The notes under the pieces are model-generated. The model was given only the letters and a program-made list of their open reading frames with translations. It made no database searches and was not told the DNA's origin. The translations under genes and the position numbers were made by a program. DNA of 44,833 nt from Xenococcus sp. MO_188.B8 (GTDB taxonomy: Bacteria; Cyanobacteriota; Cyanobacteriia; Cyanobacteriales; Xenococcaceae), in the NCBI GenBank assembly GCA_030065615.1, contig JASJDR010000065.1, positions 1 to 44,833 on the forward strand, given 5' to 3'. This document shows, in pieces, positions 9,255 through 18,634 of the stretch (its first letter is position 1; each line of letters begins with the position of its first letter).

Positions 9255-10346
9255 TTAATAATTATTATCGAATTCTGACTTTTCATCATAAACAACATCT
9301 CCGGTGGCGGTGACCGTATTGCTGGGAATATCCCAGGTTAGTTCTTGAGAATATAAAGTAGAGCGATCGCGATTGTCAATTCCTTTAACTCCTCCTTGAA
9401 GAGTCACAATTTCCGTGCTCAAATCTACTTGCCCTTGATTACCAGTCACATCTAATTGGCGTTGTCGATCAATAACTTGAATCGGTTCTGTAGCAGTAAT
9501 CAAACGATTTTGATAATTCCATTGTGCTGAATTTGTCGCAATTTGTAATTGAGGATCAAGAGAAATGATTTCGATATTTTGATTTAAATTCAGAGTCTGT
9601 TGTTCGAGATTAACTTCTCCTTGATCTGCTACTAAACGATCTGTCACGATATCGTCCTGATAGCGCACTACTTGCCAAGCCGTATTGCCAATAATTTTTT
9701 GTTGAGGAATTTGCCAGAGTAAACGCTCGGTATTCAAAATCAAATAGGGATCAATCATATTGGCAATTACCTGACCTGTTAACTCTAGATTCTCTTGAGC
9801 AGTAAAATATTGAGCTTTATTGGCAGTAACTTCCAAGTTAGAATAATCTACTCGCAGATTTTCGGTAATAGTTAAAATATGTTCTTGAGGTCGCCATTCA
9901 GCGCGATCGCTATTTAGGATCATCTGACTACGCGGATCGACTGCCACAATATTATCTTGTAGCAAAATCAAGTGACCGTTATCACGAACTTCCCCTCGTT
10001 CAGCACTAATTTGTAAAATAAGTTGGCTATTCTGGATTAAGTTGCCAGTTACTTGATCTAAATAAGCAATTTTTTTATCGTCACTATAGGTAGTTCGCTC
10101 TGATTTAATTTTCCAGGAGAGATTTTCCTGCTTATTAAACTGTTCTAACACAGCATTGTTTAAGACTAATTCCGTGTTAGGACGACCGGCAATCTCAGTA
10201 TTTTGAGGTTGGGATTTAGCTTGGGGTTTAGATTCGCGGCAGGCAACTGTCGCTGACAACAAACCAACAGCAATGGCTGTGTTTACTAACCCCAAAATTT
10301 CCGGTTTTCTATAGCTAAGCAACAGATTCTTGACCAACACTCCCAT
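9255..10346 (-). CDS. lptC: LptC-like LPS export protein
   Basis: The 363-residue protein has an N-terminal hydrophobic segment ending LLSATVAC, a possible lipobox with Cys36, followed by repeated beta-strand units with the pattern of the LptA/OstA/LptC jelly-roll (for example LTGQVIANM, LQGGVKGID and ATGDVVYDEKS). It is longer than the proteobacterial protein, as is usual in cyanobacteria. It would sit in the periplasm and pass lipopolysaccharide from the LptBFG pump toward LptD. No lptB/F/G is nearby. The NYN gene lies 19 bp upstream on the same strand and suggests an operon. Confidence 0.85.
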   Translation of the reverse strand: MGVLVKNLLLSYRKPEILGLVNTAIAVGLLSATVACRESKPQAKSQPQNTEIAGRPNTELVLNNAVLEQFNKQENLSWKIKSERTTYSDDKKIAYLDQVTGNLIQNSQLILQISAERGEVRDNGHLILLQDNIVAVDPRSQMILNSDRAEWRPQEHILTITENLRVDYSNLEVTANKAQYFTAQENLELTGQVIANMIDPYLILNTERLLWQIPQQKIIGNTAWQVVRYQDDIVTDRLVADQGEVNLEQQTLNLNQNIEIISLDPQLQIATNSAQWNYQNRLITATEPIQVIDRQRQLDVTGNQGQVDLSTEIVTLQGGVKGIDNRDRSTLYSQELTWDIPSNTVTATGDVVYDEKSEFDNNY

Positions 10347-10365
10347 CTAACAAAGGTTAATTTTT

Positions 10366-10989
10366 TCAGGTATTGACACTTTTATTTACAGCATGTTCGT
10401 CTAAGATACCAAATCCTGGAAAACTGTGATAAGAGTCGCCATTATTTTTGGTGGTTTTTTGAATGTCAACTTTGATTTGATCGAGATCAATGTAACGATC
10501 TGCCACATTGATCAAACTATCACTAGTCATCGAACGTAAGCTAACCACTTCAACCCTCGCACCCCGATAACTAACGGCATCTACAGCATAAGCAAGATCG
10601 CCATCTCCACTAACTAGTACTGCAGTATCATAAGACCCGACTAAGGCCATCATATCAACCGCAATTTCTACATCAAGATTAGCTTTTTTTGAGCCATCGG
10701 GTAATTGAACCAAATCTTTAGCAATTACTCGATAACCATTACGGCGCATCCAGAGTAAAAACCCCTGTTGTTTTTCGTTAGTACGGTCAACTCCTGTATA
10801 GAAAAAAGAACGTAGCAGCCTCGAACCACAAGTTAAACGATATAATAGCTTGCTGTAATCAATCTCAATACCCAATTGGAGTGCGGCATAAAACAGATTA
10901 GAACCATCTATAAAGATTGCCACCCGTCCTCGATTCTCTAATATTTGTTCTGGAGTAAAAATAGTATCGGTTTCAAAATTTTCTAACAT
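10366..10989 (-). CDS. LabA-like NYN domain protein
   Basis: The 207-residue protein is a single NYN (PIN-like) domain. RVAIFIDGSNLFYA carries the first conserved Asp, DVEIAVDMM the second acidic cluster, and VSGDGDLAYAVDAV the third. This is the LabA/LalA family, whose cyanobacterial members take part in negative feedback on circadian output genes in Synechococcus; whether this copy does so is inference. The NYN fold suggests RNA cleavage or binding. It is followed at 19 bp by lptC on the same strand. Confidence 0.85.
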   Translation of the reverse strand: MLENFETDTIFTPEQILENRGRVAIFIDGSNLFYAALQLGIEIDYSKLLYRLTCGSRLLRSFFYTGVDRTNEKQQGFLLWMRRNGYRVIAKDLVQLPDGSKKANLDVEIAVDMMALVGSYDTAVLVSGDGDLAYAVDAVSYRGARVEVVSLRSMTSDSLINVADRYIDLDQIKVDIQKTTKNNGDSYHSFPGFGILDEHAVNKSVNT

Positions 10990-11108
10990 TTTTTTTAGCC
11001 TCTTTTTTAGTAAATAGTTATGTAATCGGTCAAAAACTCTGGTTTTTTGATATTTTAAGAACTTTAATTGCTATTGTGATTGTGATATTGAAAATAAAGA
11101 AAAAAACT

Positions 11109-12707
11109 TTAATTACCTGATGATAATTCCAATTGAGAAAAAATGGGGCGAGCTTTATTAAGATTTTGGTTTGCCCTCAGTTGACCCCATTGAGAATGTT
11201 CAGCAAAAATAGCTGGCTGGCTAATTTGATTTTTATTATTAAAATCTAGATCGAATCCTAATTGGTGGTAAATATCGTTACTGAGATTGGGAATGATCGG
11301 TGATAAAAAATAAGCAGATAATCTTATTGATTCTAGAACAGCATAGAGGATAAATTCGATTTCCGCTTGTTTCCCTTGTTTGAATAAACTCCAAGGTGCG
11401 CCATCATCAATATATTTGTTACTTGCATCAGCCAAAGCCAAAATATCTTCACAGGCTTGCTTGAATTTTAAATTTTCATAAGCTTTTGTTACTTTATGAA
11501 ATAAATTTTTGCCAATAACTTTTAAAGGATGATCTTCTGGGTAATCAGCTGCTGTTAATTGAGGGCCATTCCCTTGACAATATTTTTTCAACATGCCCAA
11601 TGTTCGATTGAGTAAATTGCCTAAATTTTTGGCCAGATCGGCATTTAAGACTTCAATAAAACGATGTTCGTTAAAATCACCATCCTTTCCTAATTCAATT
11701 GCTTTGACAAAGTAATAACGGACTGCGTCAGAACTATATTTATCGACTAGGGCAACAGGATCGAGAGTGTTTCCGAGGCTTTTACCCATCTTGTGTCCGT
11801 CTTTGGTTAAAAATCCATGACCGAATACTTTTCCCGGTATCGGTAATTCCGCTGCCAAAAGCATGGCTGGCCAATAAACCGCATGAAAACGTAAGATATC
11901 TTTACCAATTAGATGAAGATTAATCGGCCACCACTGAGCCAGAGCATTTTCTAGGTTAGGTTCTTGCCCTGGTTCTAGTAAGGCGGTTACATAACCTAAA
12001 AGAGCATCAAACCAGACGTAGATCGTATGGTTCGGATCGGTGGGTACGGGAAAGCCCCAATCTAAATGCAACCGAGAAATTGAAAAATCCTTTAAACCTT
12101 GCTTAACAAAATTGAGAACTTCGTTACGACGGCTTACCGGTTGAATAAAATCAGGATTGTCTTGATAGATTTTTTCTAGTTGTGGTTGATATTTAGAAAG
12201 GCGAAAAAAGTAATTTTCTTCATCACGCCATTCAGCTTTTTTATTGGGGTGAATCAGACAATATTTATCGTCGGTGAGTTCTCTGGCTTCTTTGAATTCT
12301 TCACAAGAGACACAATACCAGCCTTGTTGCTGATCTAAATAGATATCTCCGCGATCCCAGACCCGTTGAAAAAATTCTTTAACGATCGCGCTATGGGGTT
12401 GGGCAGTTGTCCGACTAAAACGATCATACTGAATATCAAGCTTCTCCCAGAGAGTTTCAAAACTCTTGACAACGCGATCGCAATGTTCTTGAGTAGCTAC
12501 ACCCTTTTCTGCTGCGGTACGTTGAATTTTTTGTCCATGTTCATCGGTTCCTGTAATCAGTAATGCTGATTTTCCTTGTAAACGCTGAAATCGAATTAAG
12601 ACATCAGCAATCATCGTAGTGTAGGCACTACCGATATGGGGAACGTCATTGACATAGTAAAGAGGAGTTGTAACAACAAACTTATTATTTAATAGAGAGT
12701 TATTCAT
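11109..12707 (-). CDS. metG: Methionyl-tRNA synthetase
   Basis: The 532-residue class I synthetase charges tRNA-Met in the cytoplasm. The HIGH motif is PHIGS (residues 23-27) and the KMSKS loop is KMGKS (306-310). Cysteines 132, 135 and 150 in the insertion form a partial metal site. GTDEHGQKIQ and VWFDALLGYV are family landmarks. There is no C-terminal tRNA-binding (Trbp111-like) extension, in keeping with its length. The upstream 424 bp carries no gene. Confidence 0.97.
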   Translation of the reverse strand: MNNSLLNNKFVVTTPLYYVNDVPHIGSAYTTMIADVLIRFQRLQGKSALLITGTDEHGQKIQRTAAEKGVATQEHCDRVVKSFETLWEKLDIQYDRFSRTTAQPHSAIVKEFFQRVWDRGDIYLDQQQGWYCVSCEEFKEARELTDDKYCLIHPNKKAEWRDEENYFFRLSKYQPQLEKIYQDNPDFIQPVSRRNEVLNFVKQGLKDFSISRLHLDWGFPVPTDPNHTIYVWFDALLGYVTALLEPGQEPNLENALAQWWPINLHLIGKDILRFHAVYWPAMLLAAELPIPGKVFGHGFLTKDGHKMGKSLGNTLDPVALVDKYSSDAVRYYFVKAIELGKDGDFNEHRFIEVLNADLAKNLGNLLNRTLGMLKKYCQGNGPQLTAADYPEDHPLKVIGKNLFHKVTKAYENLKFKQACEDILALADASNKYIDDGAPWSLFKQGKQAEIEFILYAVLESIRLSAYFLSPIIPNLSNDIYHQLGFDLDFNNKNQISQPAIFAEHSQWGQLRANQNLNKARPIFSQLELSSGN

Positions 12708-13056
12708 TTATATTGATGGATAATATATTATCTGACCCAGAATCAAAGACTAATCAAAGCTCTTCTGAGTTGGATTCAATATTGCAATGTTTCTAGTTTT
12801 TTTTATGTTGCTCAGGATCTAGCAAAATATATAATAAATTTGCTTTGGTAATTTAAACTTACACCTTACAGTATTATTTATTACAGTAATTCTGGGGTGT
12901 TTCTCAGAAAATACTTAATACTTGTTTGATTTATTTAACATATCTTGGGTCGTGTTGTAATTTAATTACGTTTCATGCTGTTGAATTAACATAGTTATCG
13001 AGAGATGACGAAATGTTAAGAACTCGGAAACAGGAAAATCAATTAAAGCTTGTTGA
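12708..13056. other. Gene-free stretch between metG and lspA
   Basis: This AT-rich stretch must hold the metG promoter on the minus strand. I see no RNA gene, no T-box-like stem and no convincing open frame. A 33-codon frame beginning at 13012 simply reads through the repeat at 13057 and is not supported. Confidence 0.4.
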
Positions 13057-13103
13057 CGAAGTCGGAGGAAGCCTCGTCGTTTTACGGCGAGGTCTCTCTG
13101 ACC
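13057..13103. repeat. Structured direct repeat flanking lspA, copy 1
   Basis: This 47-nt element matches 13651-13697 at 46 of 47 positions. An outer stem (GTCGGAG with CTCTGAC) encloses an inner stem CCTCG/CGAGG with the loop TCGTTTTACGG. The single difference from copy 2 turns an A-U pair of the outer stem into a G-U pair in RNA, so folding is kept. Confidence 0.85.
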
Positions 13104-13131
13104 AGTTTGAATAGAGAACCGACCACCTAAT

Positions 13132-13587
13132 TCAACGTTTAGCAAAAAATATCGTTAGCAGCAAAAAAAATATTCCCACATTGATCGAGACATCAGCTAA
13201 ATTGAACACGGGAAAATTGATTAAGCGAAAATCGAGAAAATCAACCACATAACCAAATAAAAAGCGATCAATGCCATTTCCCAAAGCGCCAGCCAAAATA
13301 AAACCGTAACCCAATTGTTCATTGGTGGGTAACCTACTCCCCAACCAAGCCATGGCCATTAATCCCAGACTGACAAATAAAGAAAGCCAGCGCAACCAAC
13401 CCACACCCCCCCGAAAGAAACTGAAAGCGGCACCAGTATTTTCGACATAAGTAAAATGAAATACATCTTGCCATAGAGGAACAGTTTCGCCAATGGCAGT
13501 AAAATTCTGAGCAACTAAATATTTGGTAACTTGGTCTAAAATTAGACCTGCGATCGCAACAATCCAGAACAAACGGTTTTTTTTCAT
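13132..13587 (-). CDS. lspA: Lipoprotein signal peptidase II
   Basis: The 151-residue aspartic protease cleaves the signal peptide from prolipoproteins in the plasma membrane. Four membrane spans are visible. The conserved blocks are ENTGAAFSFF (residues 49-58), GALGNGIDRF and VVDFLDF with catalytic Asp116, and FNLADVSIN with catalytic Asp132. It is the only gene between two near-identical 47-nt repeats. The possible lipobox in the LptC-like protein would make that protein a substrate. Confidence 0.95.
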   Translation of the reverse strand: MKKNRLFWIVAIAGLILDQVTKYLVAQNFTAIGETVPLWQDVFHFTYVENTGAAFSFFRGGVGWLRWLSLFVSLGLMAMAWLGSRLPTNEQLGYGFILAGALGNGIDRFLFGYVVDFLDFRLINFPVFNLADVSINVGIFFLLLTIFFAKR

Positions 13588-13650
13588 TAAATAGGGAGCA
13601 AAAGGCTTTAGAGGTCGAAATGTTATTGTATAGGTAACTCAGAAAGTTTA

Positions 13651-13697
13651 CGAAGTCAGAGGAAGCCTCGTCGTTTTACGGCGAGGTCTCTCTGACC
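13651..13697. repeat. Structured direct repeat flanking lspA, copy 2
   Basis: This copy has a fully paired outer stem GTCAGAG/CTCTGAC around the inner CCTCG/CGAGG stem. It lies in the divergent spacer between lspA and the HtrA-type gene. The loop core TTTTACGGCG also occurs in the hairpin at 15439, suggesting related repeat families. Confidence 0.85.
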
Positions 13698-13764
13698 TAA
13701 GTGAAAAATCAAACTAAGCTTAAAGCTTTAAAGAAGATAGAATCATTAATAATTTCAGGCAATC

Positions 13765-14988
13765 ATGAAAAAATCTGGTTTCGGCGGCAAAATAGCTAGC
13801 CACATCATGGCACTTTTATTAGGAGCTTTGTTGGCCTTCGGGACTATTAGAGTAATGTCCTCTGAGGCTGAACCCGTATCCCTTACTCCTGACAAAACAG
13901 TACCAGAGAGATCAGTAACCAAGACCCAAACTATTGCACAAAATAATAATCCAGCTAAATTTTCGACCAACTTTGTGGCATCGGCAATCGCCCGTACTGG
14001 TCCGGCTGTGGTCAGAATTGATACCGAAAGAACTGTGACTCGGCGAGTAGATCCTTTTTTTGACGATCCTTTTTTCCGTCAGTTTTTCGGTGATCGCTTT
14101 AGTGAGCAAATTCCCAGAGAAAGACAAGTTAGGGGTCAAGGTTCAGGATTTATTACCGATAAAAGCGGGATTATCCTCACCAATGCCCATGTAGTTAGTG
14201 GTGCAGATCGAGTGATTGTTACCTTGAGAGATGGCAGAGAATTTGAAGGAACCGTCAAAGGAACTGACGAAGTGACCGATCTCGCTGTAGTTCAAATTAA
14301 TCCTCAAGGTGCCGATATTCCGATTGCCCCCTTAGGAGATTCTTCTCAGATTCAAGTTGGCGATTGGGCGATCGCAGTTGGCAATCCCGTGGGACTAAAT
14401 AACACGGTAACTCTAGGGATTATAAGTACTCTAGAGCGCTCTTCTGCCCAAGTAGGAATTCCTGATAAACGGGTAGAATTCTTGCAAACCGATGCGGCAA
14501 TCAATCCAGGAAACTCTGGCGGTCCCCTATTAAATCAAAATGGCGAAGTTATTGGGATTAATACCGCGATTCGCGCCGATGCCACAGGAATTGGTTTTGC
14601 GATTCCCATAGATAAAGCCAAAGAGCTTAAAGATATTTTAGCTGCGGGTCGCAAAGTTCCCCATCCCTATGTGGGAGTACAAATGATCACGCTGACTCCA
14701 GAAATTGCCCAACAAAACAATAACGACCCTAACGCGCCCATTATCATTCCTGAAGTAGAAGGAGTATTGGTAGTTCGAGTATTGCCCAATACCCCAGCTC
14801 AAACTGCAGGTATTCGGCGAGGCGATGTCATTATCGATGTGAATGGGACAGCAATTACCAGTGCTAATCAGTTACAAAATCTAGTTGAAGATAGCGGACT
14901 TAATCAAAGTCTCAAATTTAAAATTATTAGAGGCGATCGTCAATTAACATTGGATGTAAGAACAGCTCAATTAGAAAGTTCTTCTTAA
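13765..14988 (+). CDS. HtrA/Deg-type serine protease with PDZ domain
   Basis: The 407-residue protein has an N-terminal hydrophobic segment (about residues 12-30) for export or anchoring. The trypsin-like domain follows with His142 in LTNAHVV, Asp172 in TDLAVVQI and Ser251 in NPGNSGGPLL. A single PDZ domain covers about residues 298-400. This is the HhoA/HhoB/HtrA set of cyanobacteria, which degrades or refolds damaged proteins in the periplasm or lumen. Which of the three paralogues it is cannot be decided here. A strong stem-loop follows the gene. Confidence 0.93.
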   Translation: MKKSGFGGKIASHIMALLLGALLAFGTIRVMSSEAEPVSLTPDKTVPERSVTKTQTIAQNNNPAKFSTNFVASAIARTGPAVVRIDTERTVTRRVDPFFDDPFFRQFFGDRFSEQIPRERQVRGQGSGFITDKSGIILTNAHVVSGADRVIVTLRDGREFEGTVKGTDEVTDLAVVQINPQGADIPIAPLGDSSQIQVGDWAIAVGNPVGLNNTVTLGIISTLERSSAQVGIPDKRVEFLQTDAAINPGNSGGPLLNQNGEVIGINTAIRADATGIGFAIPIDKAKELKDILAAGRKVPHPYVGVQMITLTPEIAQQNNNDPNAPIIIPEVEGVLVVRVLPNTPAQTAGIRRGDVIIDVNGTAITSANQLQNLVEDSGLNQSLKFKIIRGDRQLTLDVRTAQLESSS

Positions 14989-15067
14989 AAGCAAGCAATC
15001 AAGACACTCCTGATGTCTTCTCTGAGGATTTAGGGAAAAATTTGACATTGCTCCGTAATTTACGACG

Positions 15068-15115
15068 AAAGTGCCAGTTTATAGTCTCTAGAGGCTCAAA
15101 AACCTGGCACTTTTT
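15068..15115 (+). terminator. Terminator after the HtrA-type gene
   Basis: AAAGTGCCAG (15068-15077) pairs with CTGGCACTTT (15104-15113), giving a 10-bp stem followed by a T run. The long loop contains a smaller TCTCTAGAGG-type palindrome. It lies 80 bp after the stop codon. Confidence 0.75.
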
Positions 15116-15149
15116 AAATCCCAGGCGTTAATTTTATAGCTACTGAACA

Positions 15150-15475
15150 ATTCGCGATCGCTTTAAGATAGGTTTGCGCTCTATACTGACCGGGGAACAC
15201 CGGTCACCGCAGCGGGCAGACCCCGCGTTATGTGAAGCGGTATCCTTTAGGGCGGCGAAAGACCCTAAAGGACTAGCTTCGCGTCGCGCAAGGGCGGGAA
15301 TGGGGGATAACAATTCAATTCCTGGTGTTGAACCAATAGAACTTAACAAAATACTCCCCCCTTCCCGGTGCTGCCCAAGACAGGCACCGTCGTCTCTTGG
15401 TGCGCGTTCCCTAGATGAGTAAAACTCATCGGGGTCGCACCGCTTTTACGGCGGTGTAACGGTGACTTAGCAAAA
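15150..15475. repeat. Cluster of short hairpins (mosaic intergenic repeat)
   Basis: About 325 bp holds at least five separate stem-loops. They are GACCGG/CCGGTC (15188-15205), CCTTTAGGG/CCCTAAAGG (15244-15271), CGGTGC/GCACCG near 15367, GATGAG/CTCATC near 15415, and CACCGC/GCGGTG (near 15438). The part 15439-15467 recurs inverted at 26228-26256 with one difference. Open frames on both strands across this stretch are built from the repeats and are not genes. The nature of the element is not known. Confidence 0.75.
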
Positions 15476-15588
15476 TAGATATCTTGATAAGATATTTATT
15501 TTTTTTATTGCTGTATATTACAGTTTATGATAACGTGGGATTCGCAAGTGCGGTTAAATTAATAGTTACAGCAGACAGTCAATAGGTA

Positions 15589-16749
15589 ATGAGTATGAAG
15601 ACTGTACAGATAAAATTTCATACAGCTATATGGTTTTTGTTAATGTCTCTAATTCCATTCTCTGCCCAAGCGCAATCGGTTACCATTCCTGAAATTACCA
15701 CAGAGCCAGTGGTTGTAGGTCAGAAGACACTCAAGTGGCCTCGTGAAGGGGGCCAGGATCAGATCCCAGATCGGCCTTTTGATTATCCCGATCTGACTGG
15801 CCAGGCTAACATCCTAGATGATTGGCACATGCAAACAAGTTCTGATGATTGGGACTTACTAGTTTCTACCTCAGGAAATTTTTATCGGTTCCTGAACGTT
15901 TTTTTTCGTCAGACCTATCTGCCAAAAAATCCCGTTGTTGAGAGTGGACAATGGGGTTATTCCACTTCGCCACCAGTTTCCATCCCACAGTTAAAGAATG
16001 GTGGTCGTCTGGCTTTTGGCAACATGGAAATCCGCGGAATCCCGATGGTCGTTATGGGTCCGAAACCAATCATGAATGCGGTTATAGAAGGCGGCTATGA
16101 TGATGGTGCACCAGTGAAGATACTGAGTAACTTTGGTAATGTACTTCTAGTTCCGGCAGGCAATCCGAAAAATATTCGTAATATTTGGGATCTTGGGCGG
16201 GAAAAGGTTCGCGTAGTGACTTCTAACCCCGAAACAGAAGCTGGTAGTTTCGGCAATTATAGCTCCAGTGTCTTCCATATCGCCTTCCGAGAGGTTGAAG
16301 CTGCCACGGGCGATATTGAGCTAGCAAATAAACGAGCTAGCCGTCTATTCAACGGTGTCTTCAACCCCAGAAATAATGAAGGCAGGAAGAAGTGGGTCGT
16401 TGGCGATCGCATTCATCATCGTGATGTGCCTCAGGCATTGGCTGACGGCGAAGCCGATGTCGGATTAATGTTCTACCATTTGGCCAAAACAGCGCTCGAG
16501 GCCAATCCTGGGTTATTCGAGATTGTTCCCCTCGGTGGAACAGAAAATGATCCTCAGCCACTTCCTGGTAATCGTGTCGCTACCATGCAAGCAATTCGTA
16601 TTAGAGGCAATTGGACTCTCCAACAAAGCGAAAATCGCGATAACTTCTTTTTTGGGATTACAGATTCAGCCGCTAATGCAGCTTTTCTCAAGCAATTCTG
16701 GCTAAGAGAACCGGTTACCACCGGGAATAATCAGCCACCGCTTCCGTAA
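15589..16749 (+). CDS. Solitary periplasmic substrate-binding protein (PBP type 2)
   Basis: The 386-residue protein has a signal peptide (hydrophobic residues about 12-27, cleavage near AQAQS). The body resembles the type 2 periplasmic-binding fold of molybdate and related anion-binding proteins. The supporting segments are VLLVPAGNPKNIRNIWDL, VRVVTSNPETEAGSFGNYSS and DVPQALADGEADVGLMFYHLA. The N-terminal 90 residues are extra compared with ModA. No permease or ATPase gene is adjacent, so it may serve another transporter or act as a sensor. It follows the hairpin cluster. Its codon use looks a little more GC-rich than its neighbours, but it contains a HIP1 site. The ligand is unknown. Confidence 0.7.
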   Translation: MSMKTVQIKFHTAIWFLLMSLIPFSAQAQSVTIPEITTEPVVVGQKTLKWPREGGQDQIPDRPFDYPDLTGQANILDDWHMQTSSDDWDLLVSTSGNFYRFLNVFFRQTYLPKNPVVESGQWGYSTSPPVSIPQLKNGGRLAFGNMEIRGIPMVVMGPKPIMNAVIEGGYDDGAPVKILSNFGNVLLVPAGNPKNIRNIWDLGREKVRVVTSNPETEAGSFGNYSSSVFHIAFREVEAATGDIELANKRASRLFNGVFNPRNNEGRKKWVVGDRIHHRDVPQALADGEADVGLMFYHLAKTALEANPGLFEIVPLGGTENDPQPLPGNRVATMQAIRIRGNWTLQQSENRDNFFFGITDSAANAAFLKQFWLREPVTTGNNQPPLP

Positions 16750-16983
16750 AATTTGCGGGCTCTGCCCAAATAAACTGTGTCTAGAGGGGAAAGTCCCAGG
16801 TGGAAATGCTGAATAGGACTTCGTCCTGAAAACAATCAATTCTGAAAATTAATCAGATTCTACTATACTTATTCCCAAGCTCTAGTTTTGAATTGAGGCG
16901 CGCTTTAGCTATTCAATTCTCATCTTCAGGCGATCGCTTTTTAGTAAAACGAGCTAAACGTGATCGCTCTTACAAAAACTTCC

Positions 16984-18270
16984 ATGAATAATCACTGGCA
17001 GCTGTTTAAACGTAAATTGCGCTCTACTCGCAATTTGCTCTTCTCAATCACGATCCTCATCATCTTATTGGGGATAGTTTTACCAAGTCTGACTCAGCAA
17101 CGCATCACAATTACCGTCATGATGCAAGCCCTAGAAGCCGCTCAATGGCAGTCCTTAGAAGCCAGGTTTGAAGAGGAAAATCCCGATATCGACCTAGAAA
17201 TCATCAAAGCGCCTAATGCGACGAATCTAGTAGAAGATCTTTATACTTCATCCTTTATTCTCGGAGATTCTCCCTATGATTTGGTCTATCTCGATATTGT
17301 TTGGGTACCGAAATTTGCTGCTGCGGGATGGCTTAGAGATCTCAACGAATTTACTTCCCCAACACAACTCCAGGATTTTTTAGCTGGCGATCTCGATGGT
17401 GGAAGATATCAAGGGGGACTCTATCGGATGCCTTTTCGTTCTGATGGGGGCATGCTCTACTATCGTAGCGATTTATTAGCCGCCAATGGTTACGAGCCTC
17501 CCAATACCTTTGAGGAATTAATCACAATTTCCCAGGATTTACAGGCAAAAGGAGTCGCTAAATGGGGTTATGTCTGGCAAGGCAAGCAATATGAAGGTCT
17601 GGCTGCCATGTTTGTGGAAATTCTTGAAGGATTTGGTGCTTATTGGGTGAATCCGGAAACTTTAGAAGTGGGATTAGACTCGGAAAATGCGATCGCTGCT
17701 GTCGAGTTTCTCCGCAATACAGTGCAGAAAGGGATTTCTCCTCCAGGGGTAACAACCTATGCTGAAGAAGAAACCCGCCGCCTGTTTGAAGCAGGGAAAA
17801 CTATTTTCTTGCGTAATTGGCCCTATGTAGCAGGATTAGCTGCTGAATCGGATCTTGCCGGTAAATATAGTCTTAAACCAATGGTTCATCAACCAGGATA
17901 TAGCAGTGGTGCTTGTCAAGGAGGTTGGGGGCTAGGAATTGCTGCTAGTTCCCCCCATCCTCAGGAAGCTTGGCGTGTGATTGAATTTATGACCCGCGAG
18001 GATAGTCAAAGAGACTTTGTTTTAGAAACTGGTTATGTCCCTAGTTTGCGATCGCTATTTCAAGATCCTACTATTGTCGCTAAATATCCTCACTATCCCC
18101 AATTACTAAAAGTTGTGGAGAATTCTACCCTGCGTCCGCCAATTGCTCAATATGCCGAAGCATCAGATATTTTGCAACGCTATTTAAGTTCTGCTTTAAC
18201 TAATACCATGACCGCAGAACAAGCAATGCAGGCAGCAGCATCCGAAACCCGCAGCTTACTCGGAAGTTAA
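16984..18270 (+). CDS. Solitary sugar-type ABC substrate-binding protein
   Basis: From ATG 16984 the protein has 428 residues; a GTG eight codons earlier (16960) is possible but falls in a HIP1-like string. A basic head and one membrane helix (about residues 19-38) lead into a type 1 extracellular solute-binding domain. Landmarks are YDLVYLDIVWVPKFAAAGWL, YRMPFRSDGGMLYYRSDLL, GKTIFLRNWPYV and PHPQEAWRVIEFMT. It resembles binding proteins for compatible solutes such as glucosylglycerol, trehalose or sucrose in cyanobacteria. There is no lipobox, so the helix probably anchors it. No permease genes lie nearby, and the ligand cannot be told. Confidence 0.85.
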   Translation: MNNHWQLFKRKLRSTRNLLFSITILIILLGIVLPSLTQQRITITVMMQALEAAQWQSLEARFEEENPDIDLEIIKAPNATNLVEDLYTSSFILGDSPYDLVYLDIVWVPKFAAAGWLRDLNEFTSPTQLQDFLAGDLDGGRYQGGLYRMPFRSDGGMLYYRSDLLAANGYEPPNTFEELITISQDLQAKGVAKWGYVWQGKQYEGLAAMFVEILEGFGAYWVNPETLEVGLDSENAIAAVEFLRNTVQKGISPPGVTTYAEEETRRLFEAGKTIFLRNWPYVAGLAAESDLAGKYSLKPMVHQPGYSSGACQGGWGLGIAASSPHPQEAWRVIEFMTREDSQRDFVLETGYVPSLRSLFQDPTIVAKYPHYPQLLKVVENSTLRPPIAQYAEASDILQRYLSSALTNTMTAEQAMQAAASETRSLLGS

Positions 18271-18634
18271 AGAAACAGGATGTAAATAAATGATCTAAAT
18301 AAAACTTAGCGCTGAGAGCTGAGGGCTAAAAACTAAAAGCCGAGTTAAGATCATCGATTTCTCCCAGGCGGATCACATTCTCCATAATTTTACTTAATAA
18401 CTTTAAATTAGTATAAAGGTAAAGAAACATTTTCTAAATTATGAAGGTCTAATCTAATAAAGCTCAAAGCTCAATATCCATGACAAAAGTATCAACTTAA
18501 TCCCATCTCCCTACAGCAATGTCAGCATGTCAATTAAACTAATTTGCACTGAATTTTATTTGCTGTTAAGCAATTTGCGTTTATTTATATAAAATTAAAA
18601 CACTAAATCTAGCTATCTTGAGGAACTAAAATTC
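18271..18634. other. Gene-free stretch before the Tic22-like gene
   Basis: An AT-rich 364 bp. It contains a short quasi-repetitive part near 18308 (GAGAGCTGAGGGCTAAAAAC) and AGCTCAAAGCTCAA near 18461. GAGGAA stands about 10 nt before the downstream start codon and is the likely ribosome-binding site. No gene or RNA is seen. Confidence 0.4.

Noticed and set aside
13012..13113. 33-codon plus-strand frame through the first lspA-flanking repeat
   Set aside because: Most of it is the repeat itself and no homologue or ribosome-binding site is apparent.
12708..13131. Possible T-box or other riboswitch upstream of metG
   Set aside because: No conserved T-box sequence or ordered stems could be found in the spacer.
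15140..15422. Open frames on both strands in the hairpin cluster
   Set aside because: They are made of inverted repeats, overlap each other on opposite strands and show no protein-like composition.
16960..16983. GTG start for the sugar-binding protein
   Set aside because: It lies in a HIP1-like string with no Shine-Dalgarno sequence; ATG 16984 gives a normal N-terminus.
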